The notes under the pieces: model-generated
Database searches by the model: none
What the model was told of the DNA's origin: nothing
What the model saw: the letters and a program-made list of their open reading frames with translations, nothing else
Position numbers and translations under genes: made by a program
Assembly: GCF_001267885.1 (NCBI RefSeq)
Contig: NZ_CP012382.1
Span: forward strand, 1,971,001 to 2,035,000
Direction of reading: 5' to 3'
Origin: Streptomyces ambofaciens ATCC 23877
GTDB taxonomy: Bacteria > Actinomycetota > Actinomycetes > Streptomycetales > Streptomycetaceae
DNA: 64,000 nt
In this document: one piece after another, positions 39,644-48,408 of the stretch
Numbering within the stretch: position 1 is the stretch's first letter
Layout of the letters: every line of letters starts with the position of its first letter

Positions 39644-41173
39644 CTAGCGCTCCAGCACCCCGTTGAACCGGCGGGGGAGCCCCAGCGGGTTGTCGTCCCG
39701 CAGTTCGGGCGGCAGCAGCGCCTCGGGCGTCCCCTGATAGGCGACCGGCCGCAGCCAGCGCTCGATCGCCGTCCCGCCCACCGACGTGGACGTCGACGTC
39801 GTGGCCGGGTACGGGCCCCCGTGGTGCTGGGCCGCCGCCACGGCGACACCGGTCGGCCAGCCGTTCACCAGCACCCGCCCCGCGAGCGGCGTCACCTCGG
39901 CGAGGAGCTCGGCTCCCCGGCCCTCGCCCGCCGCCTCCTCGGCGGAGAGCTGCACGGTCGCCGTGAGGTTGCCCGGCAGCCGGGACAGCACGCCCCGCAC
40001 CTCGGCCTCGTCCTCGTAGCGGGCCACCACGGTGACCGGCCCGAAGCACTCCTCCAGCAGCAGGTCGTGCTCGCCCTCCGCGGTCAGCCGCCCGGCCGGC
40101 ACGGTCAGGAACCCGGCGCTGACGGTGTGCTCGCCGCCGGCGCCCGGAGTCACCGGGGCGTCCACGCCGGGCAGCGCGGCGCGCTCGGCGACGCCGGCGA
40201 CGAAGTTGTCCCGCATGCGGTGGTCGAGCAGCACACCGGCGTCGGTGTCGCTGACCGCGTCCGTGAGCGACTTGACCAGGCCGTCACCGGCGGCGCCCGC
40301 CGGCACCAGGACCAGGCCGGGCTTCACGCAGAACTGGCCGACGCCCAGCGTCATCGAGCCGGCCAGCCCCGCGCCGATCGCCTCCGCCCGCTCGGCGGCC
40401 GCCGCCTCCGTGACCACGACCGGGTTCAGCGAACCCAGCTCTCCGTGGAAGGGGATCGGGACCGGGCGCGCCGCCGCCGCGTCGAACAGCGCGCGGCCAC
40501 CCCGGATGGACCCCGTGAAGCCCGCACCGGCGACCAGCGGGTGCTTGATCAGTTCGATGCCCGCCTCGAAGCCGTGCACCAGGCCGACGACGCCCGCGGG
40601 GATGTCGTGCCGGGCCGCGGCCCTGCGCAGCACCTTGGCGACCAGCTCCGACAGGGCCGGATGGTCCGGGTGGGCCTTGACGACGACCGGGCAGCCCGCC
40701 GCGAGCGCGCTCGCGGTGTCGCCGCCGGGGACGGAGAAGGCGAAGGGGAAGTTGGAGGCCGAGTAGACGGCGACGACGCCGAGGGGCACCTTGTAGCGGC
40801 GCAGGTCCGGGATCGGCGGGGTGGCCGTGTCGTCGGGGTGGTTGACGACGACGCCGAGGAACTCGCCCTCGTCGACGATGTCGGCGAAGGCCCGCAGCTG
40901 GTAGCAGGTGCGGGCGAGTTCGCCGGTGAGCCGGACCGGGCCGAGCGCGGTCTCGGCGTCGGCCACCTCGACGAGGGTGCTCTCGGCCGCCTTCAGCTCC
41001 TCGGCGGCGGTGCGCAGGAAGGCCGCGCGGACGGTGCGGTCGGCGAGGGCCTCGCGCGTCGCGTGGGCGGCGCGGACGGTGGTGTCCACCTCCTGGGCCG
41101 TGGCCTCCACCGCGACCTGTTCACGCTGCTTCCCGGTACGGGGGTCGACACTCCAGACTGGTGCTGCTGCCAC
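39644..41173 (-). CDS. Aldehyde dehydrogenase, alpha-ketoglutaric semialdehyde dehydrogenase type
   Basis: 509-residue NAD(P)-dependent dehydrogenase. Catalytic Cys is in LGVGQFCVKPGLVLVP, catalytic Glu in PFHGELGSLNPVVVTEA, and VYSASNFPFAFSVPGGDTAS is the subgroup signature of 2,5-dioxovalerate dehydrogenases. These oxidise alpha-ketoglutaric semialdehyde from sugar-acid or proline breakdown. GTG 41173 has GGAGGG seven bases upstream; an upstream GTG (41188) has none. It is divergent from an IclR gene, which probably controls it. Confidence 0.92.
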   Translation of the reverse strand: MAAAPVWSVDPRTGKQREQVAVEATAQEVDTTVRAAHATREALADRTVRAAFLRTAAEELKAAESTLVEVADAETALGPVRLTGELARTCYQLRAFADIVDEGEFLGVVVNHPDDTATPPIPDLRRYKVPLGVVAVYSASNFPFAFSVPGGDTASALAAGCPVVVKAHPDHPALSELVAKVLRRAAARHDIPAGVVGLVHGFEAGIELIKHPLVAGAGFTGSIRGGRALFDAAAARPVPIPFHGELGSLNPVVVTEAAAAERAEAIGAGLAGSMTLGVGQFCVKPGLVLVPAGAAGDGLVKSLTDAVSDTDAGVLLDHRMRDNFVAGVAERAALPGVDAPVTPGAGGEHTVSAGFLTVPAGRLTAEGEHDLLLEECFGPVTVVARYEDEAEVRGVLSRLPGNLTATVQLSAEEAAGEGRGAELLAEVTPLAGRVLVNGWPTGVAVAAAQHHGGPYPATTSTSTSVGGTAIERWLRPVAYQGTPEALLPPELRDDNPLGLPRRFNGVLER

Positions 41174-41205
41174 CGAGGGTCCCTCCACGTGCTCTGCAAC
41201 GGACT

Positions 41206-41223
41206 CGTTCGATATGCTGAACG
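41206..41223. promoter_or_regulatory. Candidate IclR operator between the divergent genes
   Basis: CGTTC (41206-41210) and GAACG (41219-41223) form an inverted repeat with an 8-base spacer, in the 113-base gap between the aldehyde dehydrogenase and IclR starts. IclR-family sites often contain GTTC/GAAC half-sites. By-eye assignment only. Confidence 0.4.
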
Positions 41224-41286
41224 CTGTCTCTGATGATGAATATGCTGTTGGAGACTATTTCCCGCCGAACGAAGGGGTCAAGGGCG

Positions 41287-42060
41287 ATGTCGGCTGGCGA
41301 GACGGGGGGCGGAGCGCAGGTCAAGTCCGCCGTGCGGACGGTTGAACTGCTCGAGTACTTCGCCGGACGCCCCGGTATGCACTCCCTCGCGTCGGTCCAG
41401 GAGGCCGTCGGGTATCCCAAGTCCAGTCTCTACATGCTGCTGCGCACGCTCGTGGAGCTGGGCTGGGTGGAGACGGACGCGACGGGCACGCGGTACGGCA
41501 TCGGTGTGCGGGCGCTGCTGGTCGGCACGTCGTACATCGACGGCGACGAGGTGGTGGCGGCGGCGCGGCCGACGCTGGACCGGCTCTCCGACGACACGAC
41601 GGAGACCATCCACCTCGCGCGCCTCGACGGCACGAACGTCGTCTACCTGGCCACCCGCCAGTCGCAGCACTACCTGCGTCCGTTCACCCGGGTCGGCCGC
41701 CGGCTGCCCGCGCACTCGACCTCCCTCGGCAAGGCCCTGCTGAGCACGTACGGCGACGAGCAGGTCCGCAAGATGCTGCCCGAGACGCTGCCCGCGCTGA
41801 CCGAGCACACGATCACCGACCGGGAGAAGCTCATCGAGGAGCTCCACCAGGTGCGGGAGCAGGGCTTCGCCGTGGACCGCGAGGAGAACACGCTGGGCCT
41901 GCGCTGCTTCGGCGTCGCGGTCCCCTACCGCACCCCCGCGCGGGACGCGATCAGCTGCTCGGTGCCGGTGGCGAGGCTGACGCCCGCGCACGAGCAGATG
42001 GTCAAGGACGCGCTGTTCGACGCACGGGACCGGCTGACCCTGGCCACGCGTAGGCTCTGA
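41287..42060 (+). CDS. IclR family transcriptional regulator
   Basis: 257 residues. The N-terminal winged HTH (AVRTVELLEYFAGRPG, SVQEAVGYPKSSLYMLLRTL, residues about 14-75) precedes the IclR effector domain (TETIHLARLDGTNVVYLATR; GRRLPAHSTSLGKALLSTYG; EENTLGLRCFGVAVP). Probably senses a sugar-acid derivative and controls the divergent dehydrogenase. ATG 41287 fits the family start; an ATG at 41233 would add 18 residues across the promoter. Confidence 0.93.
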   Translation: MSAGETGGGAQVKSAVRTVELLEYFAGRPGMHSLASVQEAVGYPKSSLYMLLRTLVELGWVETDATGTRYGIGVRALLVGTSYIDGDEVVAAARPTLDRLSDDTTETIHLARLDGTNVVYLATRQSQHYLRPFTRVGRRLPAHSTSLGKALLSTYGDEQVRKMLPETLPALTEHTITDREKLIEELHQVREQGFAVDREENTLGLRCFGVAVPYRTPARDAISCSVPVARLTPAHEQMVKDALFDARDRLTLATRRL

Positions 42061-42063
42061 TCC

Positions 42064-42534
42064 ATGCACATCGCACTGCGCGCGGTCCACGACAGTGATC
42101 TGCCCGTGTTCTTCCGGCAGATGAACGATCCGGAGGCCCTGCGCATGGCCGCCTTCACCCCCGCGGACCCGGCCGACCGGGACGCCTTCGACGAGCACTG
42201 GCAGAAGATCAGGACCTCGTCCGACATCGTGCGGACCATCCTCGGCGACGGTGACGTCGTCGGCAGCGCAGCGGTGTACGGGGAGCCGGGCGAGCGCGAG
42301 GTCACGTACTGGATCGACCGGGCGTACTGGGGGCGGGGGGTGGCCACGGCGGCGCTGCGGGCCCTGCTCGCGGAGGTACGGGACCGCCCGCTGTACGCGC
42401 GGGCGGCGGCCGACAACACCGGGTCGCGGCGCGTGCTGGAGAAGTGCGGCTTCGTGACGAGCGCCCGCGCCCGTGGGTTCGCCCCGGCGCGCGGCGAGGT
42501 GATCGACGAGGTCGTGCTGCACCTCGCGGAGTGA
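42064..42534 (+). CDS. GNAT family N-acetyltransferase (RimJ/RimL type)
   Basis: 156 residues. N-terminal IALRAVHDSDLPVFFRQMND, motif A TYWIDRAYWGRGVATAALRA, motif B YARAAADNTGSRRVLEKCGF. Starts three bases after the IclR stop, so it is co-transcribed with it. Substrate unknown. Confidence 0.9.
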   Translation: MHIALRAVHDSDLPVFFRQMNDPEALRMAAFTPADPADRDAFDEHWQKIRTSSDIVRTILGDGDVVGSAAVYGEPGEREVTYWIDRAYWGRGVATAALRALLAEVRDRPLYARAAADNTGSRRVLEKCGFVTSARARGFAPARGEVIDEVVLHLAE

Positions 42535-42621
42535 CCGGCGGCGGGCCGGCGAGGGTGCGCACCGAGACGTCCGTGGGCGAGGCCGGCTTCATGAACGAAC
42601 GATGAGAAAACGGGGCGCACG

Positions 42622-42648
42622 GGAACGATCCGCTCCCGCCCGCTCGTC
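42622..42648 (+). promoter_or_regulatory. Candidate ECF (SigE-type) promoter of the penicillin-binding protein gene
   Basis: GGAAC (42622-42626) and CGTC (42645-42648) separated by 18 bases resemble the -35/-10 of Streptomyces sigma-E promoters. A start near 42655 would give a transcript beginning about five bases before the ATG, effectively leaderless, in agreement with the lack of a ribosome-binding site for the gene at 42660. Confidence 0.4.
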
Positions 42649-42659
42649 CTGTCGGCGGG

Positions 42660-44114
42660 ATGAACAAGACGATAAGGCGCGCATCGGTCTTCACGCTGCT
42701 CCTCGTGTTCGCTCTGCTGGTCAGGGCCACCTGGGTGCAGTTCTACGAGGGCCGGGCGCTCGCGGACGGCAAGGACAACCGGCGCAACGCGATCGAGACG
42801 TACGCGGAGCCGCTGGGGAACATCATCGTGGCCGGCCGGTCGATCACCGGCTCGGCGCCGACGGAGGGGAGCGACCTCGCGTACAAACGCACGTACGAGA
42901 ACGGAAGGCTCTACGCGGCGGTGACGGGCTACGCCTCGCAGGCGTACGCGCCGACCCAGCTGGAGGGCATCTACCAGGACGTGCTCAACGGCACCGACCC
43001 GCGGCTGAAGACCGTGATGGACACGGTCACGGACCGGCGCGCCGAGCCGGGCAACGTGGTCACGACGATCGACCCGGACGTGCAGAAGGCCGGGTTCGAG
43101 GCGCTGGGCGAGACGAAGGGCGCCGCCGTGGCGATCGACCCGAGAACGGGCAGGATCCTCTCGGTCGTGTCGACCCCGTCGTACGACCCGGCGTCGCTCA
43201 CCGACGCCAACACCGCCGGACAGGCCTGGGAGAAGCTCACCGGCGACCCGGACAAGCCGCTGACCAACCGCGCACTGCGCCAGCCGCTGCCGCCCGGGTC
43301 GACGTTCAAGCTGGTCGTGGCGGCCGCCGCGCTGGAGAACGGGCTGTACGGGTCGGTGGACGTCAGGACCGACAGCCCGGACCCGTACCGGCTGCCCGGC
43401 ACCACGACCGACCTGACGAACGAGAACCCGGACGCTCCCTGCGAGAACGCCACCATCCGCACCGCGCTGCAGTACTCGTGCAACAACGTCTTCGCCAAGA
43501 TGGCCGTCGACCTCGGCCAGGACGAGGTGCGGGAGACGGCCGAGAAGTTCGGCTTCAACGACGAGTCGCAGGACGTGCCGGTGCGGGCCCAAACCAGCGT
43601 GTACCCGAAGGACATGGACGGGTCGTCGACGGCCCTGACGGGCATCGGGCAGTTCGACGTGACGGCGACCCCGCTCCAGATGGCGATGGTCTCGGCGGCC
43701 CTCGCCAACGGCGGCGAACTGGTCTTCCCGCACATGGTCTCGCAGGTCACCGACAGCGGCGGTGACGTCCTGGAGGACCACACCGACGCGGAGGCGAAGC
43801 GGATCGTGAGCGCCTCCACCGCGGAGCAGCTCCAGTCGGCCATGCGCACCGTCGTCGAGGAGGGCACGGGGTCGAACGCGCGGATCTCCGGCGCCACCGT
43901 GGGCGGCAAGACGGGCACCGCCCAGCACGGCGAGAAGAACAGCAAGACGCCGTACGCCTGGTTCACCTCGTACGCCAAGTCCGACTCCTCGGACGAGGAG
44001 GTCGCCGTGGCGGTCGTCGTCGAGCAGTCCGACGCGGCCCGCTCCGAGGTCAGCGGCAACGGCCTGGCGGCCCCGGTGGCCAAGGCGATGATGGAGGCGG
44101 CGCTCAAGGGCTAG
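42660..44114 (+). CDS. Class B penicillin-binding protein (transpeptidase)
   Basis: 484-residue membrane-anchored peptidoglycan transpeptidase. An N-terminal helix (ASVFTLLLVFALLVRATWV, residues 8-26) anchors it. The N-terminal domain (about 40-135) has GRSITGSAPTEGSDLAYKR. The transpeptidase domain has SxxK in PPGSTFKLV, SxN as SCN in LQYSCNNVFA, and KTG in VGGKTGTAQHGE. Length and layout match the Streptomyces PbpA-like group that cross-links cell wall. A hairpin follows before the ECF sigma gene. Confidence 0.95.
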   Translation: MNKTIRRASVFTLLLVFALLVRATWVQFYEGRALADGKDNRRNAIETYAEPLGNIIVAGRSITGSAPTEGSDLAYKRTYENGRLYAAVTGYASQAYAPTQLEGIYQDVLNGTDPRLKTVMDTVTDRRAEPGNVVTTIDPDVQKAGFEALGETKGAAVAIDPRTGRILSVVSTPSYDPASLTDANTAGQAWEKLTGDPDKPLTNRALRQPLPPGSTFKLVVAAAALENGLYGSVDVRTDSPDPYRLPGTTTDLTNENPDAPCENATIRTALQYSCNNVFAKMAVDLGQDEVRETAEKFGFNDESQDVPVRAQTSVYPKDMDGSSTALTGIGQFDVTATPLQMAMVSAALANGGELVFPHMVSQVTDSGGDVLEDHTDAEAKRIVSASTAEQLQSAMRTVVEEGTGSNARISGATVGGKTGTAQHGEKNSKTPYAWFTSYAKSDSSDEEVAVAVVVEQSDAARSEVSGNGLAAPVAKAMMEAALKG

Positions 44115-44159
44115 CACCGGCCGGCACCGCCCGGCGGGTTCGGTCCGCCATACGGCGTT

Positions 44160-44185
44160 CGACGCACCGACCGTACGGTGCGTCG
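44160..44185. terminator. 10-bp palindrome between the PBP and sigma factor genes
   Basis: CGACGCACCG (44160-44169) and CGGTGCGTCG (44176-44185) with loop ACCGTA. It lies 46 bases after the PBP stop and 80 bases before the sigma start. It could end PBP transcription or act as an operator. Confidence 0.5.
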
Positions 44186-44264
44186 GGCGCTGCTACAGTT
44201 CCGGACTCCGGCCCGGCGCACGGCTGTTCGACGCCGGGGAAGCCGCTGCGAGGAGAGTCCGCCC

Positions 44265-44831
44265 GTGGGCACAGTCGTCGACGACGCCGCCTCCGTGGAG
44301 TTCCACGCCTTCTTCGAGCGCCACTACGCCGAGCTCTCCCGGCTCGCCCACCTGCTGACGGGCGAGCCGGACGCCGCCGACGACCTCGCGGCGGACGCCC
44401 TGCTGGCCCTGTGGCACCGCTGGGACCGGGTCCGCGCGGCCGACCACCCGGTGGCGTACGCGCGCGGCGTCGTCGCCAACCTCGCCCGTACGCGCATCCG
44501 CACCGCCGTGCGCGAGCGCAGACGCGTCGCCCTCTTCTGGTCGCAGCGCGAGGAGCGGACCGAGAACCCGGACGTCGCGGGCGTGGTGGACGTGCAGGAG
44601 GCGCTGCGCCGGCTGCCGTTCCGCAAGCGGGCGTGCGTGGTGCTGCGGCACGCCTTCGACCTCTCCGAGAAGGACACGGCACTCGCCCTGGGCGTCTCGG
44701 TGGGTACGGTGAAGAGCCAGACGTCGAAGGGCGTGGCCGAGTTGCAGCGGTTGCTCGGCATGCAGGCGGCGCCGGGGCAGGTGCACGCGGCGTTCGCACG
44801 CAGCGGTGGGGCCGTGGGGAGGGACCGATGA
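44265..44831 (+). CDS. ECF RNA polymerase sigma factor (SigE family)
   Basis: 188 residues with sigma region 2 (FEAFF-type EFHAFFERHYAELSRLAHLL then AADDLAADALLALWHRWDRV, about 10-58) and region 4 (ALRRLPFRKRACVVLRHAFD, then the HTH EKDTALALGVSVGTVKSQTS, about 115-165). Regions 1 and 3 are absent, as in ECF factors. GTG 44265 has GAGGAGAG seven bases upstream. Its stop overlaps the next start (ATGA), which points to a functionally linked partner. Confidence 0.92.
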   Translation: MGTVVDDAASVEFHAFFERHYAELSRLAHLLTGEPDAADDLAADALLALWHRWDRVRAADHPVAYARGVVANLARTRIRTAVRERRRVALFWSQREERTENPDVAGVVDVQEALRRLPFRKRACVVLRHAFDLSEKDTALALGVSVGTVKSQTSKGVAELQRLLGMQAAPGQVHAAFARSGGAVGRDR

Positions 44832-45685
44832 CCGGGCGGCGGGACGTGGACGAGGAGGTGCGCTCCCTGCTGCGCGAGGCCGCCGGGGCGCACCGCCCCG
44901 ACCGGGCGCGCGTCCTGGCCCGGGTCGAGCGCGGCATGGCGGGCCGGGAGCGTTCCGGCCCCCACCGGGCGACGCGTCCGCCGCTGCCGGGCTGGGCGCG
45001 GGTGGCCGGCGCGACGGCCGCGGTGGCCGGGGTCCTGGCGGTCGGCGGGTACGCGGTCGCGTCGGCGGTGAAGGACGACGCTCCCCCGCAGCGTTCGGTC
45101 GCCACCTCGCCGACGCCGGCGCCCACCCCGTCACCCGGCGGCACCGCGAGCGACGCGCCCCTCCCGCCGACCGGTCCGACGCCGAGCGGTCCGCCGGAGT
45201 CGACGGCCCCGGACACCCCCGCGTCCTCGCGGCCACCGACCGCCACGGCGACGGCGACGGCCCCGCCGCCCTCGTCCGCCGCCGAGGACGGCCCGCTGTG
45301 GTCGGACGGCTCGGTGAACCCGCACAGCAACGACTTCTGGGCCCAGAGCGACATCACCCTGCGGACCGACGTGCCCCTCACCGCGCTCACCGTCGAGCTG
45401 CGGGTCGCGCAGACCGGCGGGGTCGCCTCCACCGGCGCCTGGCGGTCGCTGCCGGAGGAGAACTTCACGTTCACGGTCGCCGAGCGGGACGGTTTCCTCG
45501 TCCACCGGTGGACGCTGAAGCGGGGCCGTACGGTCCCGGCGGGCGAGTGGATCTTCGCCGGGCAGTACCACCACGAGCGGGGCGGCCGGGACGCGCGCGG
45601 CGACCGCTACACCGCGACGGCCACCGCCGGCTCCGGGAGGCTCTCGGTGGACGGCGGCTTCGCGACCGGCGACGGCGGTTCCTGA
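44828..45685 (+). CDS. Membrane-anchored protein coupled to the ECF sigma factor, anti-sigma-like
   Basis: 285 residues. N-terminal cytoplasmic part (1-54, charged, RRDVDEEVRSLLREAAGAH), one membrane helix (about 57-78, VAGATAAVAGVLAVGGYAVA), a Pro/Thr/Ser/Ala linker (about 85-150), and a C-terminal extracytoplasmic domain (GPLWSDGSVNPHSNDFWAQS onward). The topology is that of an anti-sigma factor, but the zinc-binding HxxxCxxC motif is missing. ATGA overlap with the sigma gene implies matched expression. The external domain resembles nothing I recognise. Confidence 0.8.
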   Translation: MTGRRDVDEEVRSLLREAAGAHRPDRARVLARVERGMAGRERSGPHRATRPPLPGWARVAGATAAVAGVLAVGGYAVASAVKDDAPPQRSVATSPTPAPTPSPGGTASDAPLPPTGPTPSGPPESTAPDTPASSRPPTATATATAPPPSSAAEDGPLWSDGSVNPHSNDFWAQSDITLRTDVPLTALTVELRVAQTGGVASTGAWRSLPEENFTFTVAERDGFLVHRWTLKRGRTVPAGEWIFAGQYHHERGGRDARGDRYTATATAGSGRLSVDGGFATGDGGS

Positions 45686-45692
45686 CAGCGGC

Positions 45693-45764
45693 CGGTGCCG
45701 GCGGTCGGCGGTCGTCGGTCGGCAGTCGTCGGTGGTCGGCGACTCGTGAAGAAATCTCTCACGA
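45693..45764. repeat. Short GTCGG(C/T) tandem repeats and inverted repeat
   Basis: Repeats of GGTCGGCGGTCGTC-like units fill 45693-45740. They are followed by TCGTGA (45744-45749) and TCACGA (45759-45764), an inverted repeat with a 9-base spacer. Confidence 0.5.
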
Positions 45765-45907
45765 CACGGCAACCTTCTCCCTCCCCAGTGGCGACAGGGA
45801 AGCGCGACGACCTCTCCACGCGCGGACCGACCGTCCGCGCGCCCTGGTCCGCCGGCCCGCCCCCCGGGCCGGTGCGTGCCGTCCGAGCCCTGCTCGGCCG
45901 GCCGCCG

Positions 45908-45941
45908 AACGCCTCCGCCGGTGACGACCGGCGGAGGCGTT
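45908..45941. terminator. 14-bp bidirectional terminator
   Basis: AACGCCTCCGCCGG (45908-45921) and CCGGCGGAGGCGTT (45928-45941), perfect, loop TGACGA. It lies between the convergent ends of the sigma unit (45685) and the esterase gene (45995). The rest of this 309-base gap is GC-rich without other features. Confidence 0.75.
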
Positions 45942-45994
45942 CCTCTGTCCCGGGTGGGCCGGTCCCCTGCGGCCGGCCAGGCCGCAGCGGCCGC

Positions 45995-47107
45995 TCAGGC
46001 CGGCGCGGCGGTGGCCGACTCCAGCCAGCGGAAGGCCTCGTCCTGCATCCGCCGGGGGAAGGCGTGCCCGACGTCCCGCCAGATCTCGGTGCGCAGCCGG
46101 TCGGCGGCGCCACGGGAGTGCCACACGGCACGCAGCCTCGCGTGGGCGTGCCGGACGCCCTCCGCGGTGAACAGCGGGTCCCGGCCACCGCTGAGGAACA
46201 GCATCGGCCTGGGCGCGGCGATGCTCGCCACGTCGGGGAGGTCGAGGTGCCGGGCGAGCCCGGGGTGCAGCATGTGGAAGGCCGACTGCCCGCGCAGGGT
46301 GTTGTTGCCCGGCACCAGCATCCCCTTCAGGCCGGTCATCCAGCACACGCTCACCGCGGCGGCGACGTCGTCGCTGAGGGCGGCCGTCTGCCAGGCCCGG
46401 TAGCCGCCCATGGAGAAGCCGACGGCCGCGATCCGCCGGGGGTCCACGCGGGCGAGCCCCGCCAGGAAGCCGGCGGCGCGCACGTCCTCGCGGGCGTGGA
46501 GCCCGGCGAGGGAGCTGCCGAGCTGGAAGAGGTTGGCGGCCAGCGCCTGTTGCCGCGGGTAGGTGAGCGGTTCGCGGTCGCCCCAGCCGAGGGCGTCCGC
46601 GCAGAACACCACATGGCCCCGCCGGGCGAGCTCGTCGCCGAGGAAGCGCCCCTCGAAGTGCCGGTCGGCCCAGTCCCGGGCGGCGGCGAGCCGGGAGTCG
46701 TCGTACCAGGGCAGGACGAGTTTCTCCTTGCCGATGTCGAACCGGGAGCCGTGGTCGTGCAGCAGCAGCACGGCGGGGAAGGGGCCGGCGCCGTGCGGGG
46801 TGAGCAGGGCGCCGCGGACCCTTCCGTAGCGGGTGAGGGAGAGGGTGACCAGCTCCCGCGTGTACCCGTCGCCGTCCGAGCGGGCGGCGGACTCCGGGGC
46901 GTAGGGCGTGTCGTCCTGCCGGTCGACGAGGAGGTGCTCCTCGACCGTGGCGCGGGCCGCCCGCCGCCAGGCCGCGAAGTCCCGGACCGGTGAGGTGCCC
47001 CAGGCGAGCGGGAAGGTCAGCTCGTCCCTGAGCGCCGGGTGGAAGCCGGGCAGGACGCCGGGAAGGTCGTCGGGAAGGTCGTCGGACGGGTCAGCGGTGC
47101 CGGGCAT
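45995..47107 (-). CDS. Alpha/beta hydrolase, dienelactone hydrolase/acetyl esterase type
   Basis: 370-residue esterase. LLHDHGSRFDIGKEK precedes the core; the nucleophile elbow is AAVGFSMGGYRAWQ, the acid is in FLSGGRDPLFTAEGV and the His in WRDVGHAFPRRM. No signal peptide is seen, so it is probably intracellular, perhaps deacetylating imported pectin fragments (inference from neighbours). Its start overlaps the pectinesterase end by 17 bases. Confidence 0.85.
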   Translation of the reverse strand: MPGTADPSDDLPDDLPGVLPGFHPALRDELTFPLAWGTSPVRDFAAWRRAARATVEEHLLVDRQDDTPYAPESAARSDGDGYTRELVTLSLTRYGRVRGALLTPHGAGPFPAVLLLHDHGSRFDIGKEKLVLPWYDDSRLAAARDWADRHFEGRFLGDELARRGHVVFCADALGWGDREPLTYPRQQALAANLFQLGSSLAGLHAREDVRAAGFLAGLARVDPRRIAAVGFSMGGYRAWQTAALSDDVAAAVSVCWMTGLKGMLVPGNNTLRGQSAFHMLHPGLARHLDLPDVASIAAPRPMLFLSGGRDPLFTAEGVRHAHARLRAVWHSRGAADRLRTEIWRDVGHAFPRRMQDEAFRWLESATAAPA

Positions 47108-48218
47108 ACGGCCGCCAGTCGCCCAGGTACGCCTCCCGGGTGTGCGACGCGGCCTCCGCCCGGGTGAGCTGGGGCCGGTTCTCCGGGACGGTCACCGCGG
47201 CGCCGGGTCCGGTGTTGCGGTACTCGCGGAACCGCTGCTCCTGCCAGGGGTACGTGTCCCGCATGTCGGCGTAGGGCGCGACCGCGTCGATGCCAGCGCC
47301 GAGGCGGGTCTCGCGCACGGTGAGCATCGGCCGGGCGGTGACGTCGGAGCTGGGCACCCAGGGGCGGGCCAGTTTGTAGTGGCCGTCGGGTGCCTCGCTG
47401 CTGACGCGGCCGTTCGTCACCAGGTAGCCGCGCGGGTTGGCGCCCGCCGTGGACGGCGCGAAGACGAAGCCGTGCGGGGCGGCGGACAGGTCGGTGCGGA
47501 GCAGGGTGCGGAAGTGGCAGCCCTCGAACACGGCCGTCGCCCGGCCGAAGACGAAGTCCACGTCCCCCTCGACGTGGCAGTGGGCGTAGTACTGCCGGGC
47601 GAAGTGGCCGAGGTCGCGGGAGTCGGCGTAGAGGGTGTCCTGGTGGCCGAGGAAGCGGCAGTGGTGGAAGGCGGTCCGGTCGCCCATGGCCTTGAGGGCG
47701 ACGGCCTGGGTGCCGGTCCAGCCGGGGTGGCCGGCGCGCAGCCAGTCGTTGGCGAAGGTGATCCAGCGGGCGGTGAAGCCGTCGGCCCGCACGGTGGTGG
47801 TGGCCGAGCCGCTGGTGCCGTAGGTGCCGGAGCCGTCCGGCTTGGGGGTGCCGGCCGCGTTGTCGAAGACGATGACGACGTCCCGCGGGTCCTGTGAGGC
47901 GCCGATCCAGGTCGCCCCGGTGCGGTCGGTGTCCACGGAGACCGTCTCGCGGTAGGTGCCGGGGGCCAGGACCAGCGTCCAGCCGTCGCCCGGGGCCGCG
48001 TTCACGGCGGCCTGTACGGAGGTGAAGTCGCCGCGGCCGTGGGGGTCGACGTACAGGGTCCGCGGGGTGCGGCGGGCGGCCGGGGAGCCGTACCGGCCGA
48101 AGGGACGCGGGCGGGGGCGGGTGCCGGCGACGGCGGGGGCGGCCGTGAGGGCGAGGGCGGCGCCCGCGCCGGCGGTCGTCAGGAGGAAGCCTCTGCGGGA
48201 GGGGGCGGGGCGGTGCAT
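47091..48218 (-). CDS. Pectinesterase (pectin methylesterase, CE8), Tat-exported
   Basis: 375 residues. A Tat signal with twin Arg is seen (PSRRGFLLTTAGAGAALALT), cleaved near AVAG. The right-handed beta-helix enzyme has GHQDTLYADS (catalytic Gln and Asp) and GDVDFVFGRATAVFE (second Asp). It removes methyl esters from homogalacturonan. ATG 48218 has AAGGAG seven bases upstream. The C-terminal coding overlaps the esterase gene, implying a single operon. Confidence 0.94.
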   Translation of the reverse strand: MHRPAPSRRGFLLTTAGAGAALALTAAPAVAGTRPRPRPFGRYGSPAARRTPRTLYVDPHGRGDFTSVQAAVNAAPGDGWTLVLAPGTYRETVSVDTDRTGATWIGASQDPRDVVIVFDNAAGTPKPDGSGTYGTSGSATTTVRADGFTARWITFANDWLRAGHPGWTGTQAVALKAMGDRTAFHHCRFLGHQDTLYADSRDLGHFARQYYAHCHVEGDVDFVFGRATAVFEGCHFRTLLRTDLSAAPHGFVFAPSTAGANPRGYLVTNGRVSSEAPDGHYKLARPWVPSSDVTARPMLTVRETRLGAGIDAVAPYADMRDTYPWQEQRFREYRNTGPGAAVTVPENRPQLTRAEAASHTREAYLGDWRPYARHR

Positions 48219-48239
48219 GCGGGTGCTCCTTCAAGGTGC

Positions 48240-48400
48240 GGGGCCGGGAGGGGCGGTACGGGCCACCAGGGGGTGCGGGAGTGCCTGGGCAGGGAGGCCG
48301 CTGGGCGGCCGGGGCGGTGCGAGCCGGGAGAGCCGACTGGCCGGCCGGGCGGTGCGGGCCGGGAGGGCCGGGGCGGTGCGGGCGCCCCGGCCCGGTTCGG
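48240..48400. repeat. Degenerate GC-rich repeats between pectate lyase and pectinesterase genes
   Basis: Imperfect copies of GGGCGGTGCGGGCCGGGAGG occur around 48330, 48348 and 48370. No regular longer period is seen. It is the only feature of the 190-base gap. Confidence 0.5.
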
Positions 48401-48408
48401 GGGCGGCG

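Noticed and set aside
41233..41286. Upstream ATG for the IclR gene
   Set aside because: It would run into the divergent promoter and the candidate operator, and the family start matches ATG 41287.
48240..48400. GC-rich repeats considered as a coding extension of the pectinesterase
   Set aside because: The gene start with a Tat signal and a good ribosome-binding site at 48218 makes an extension unlikely.
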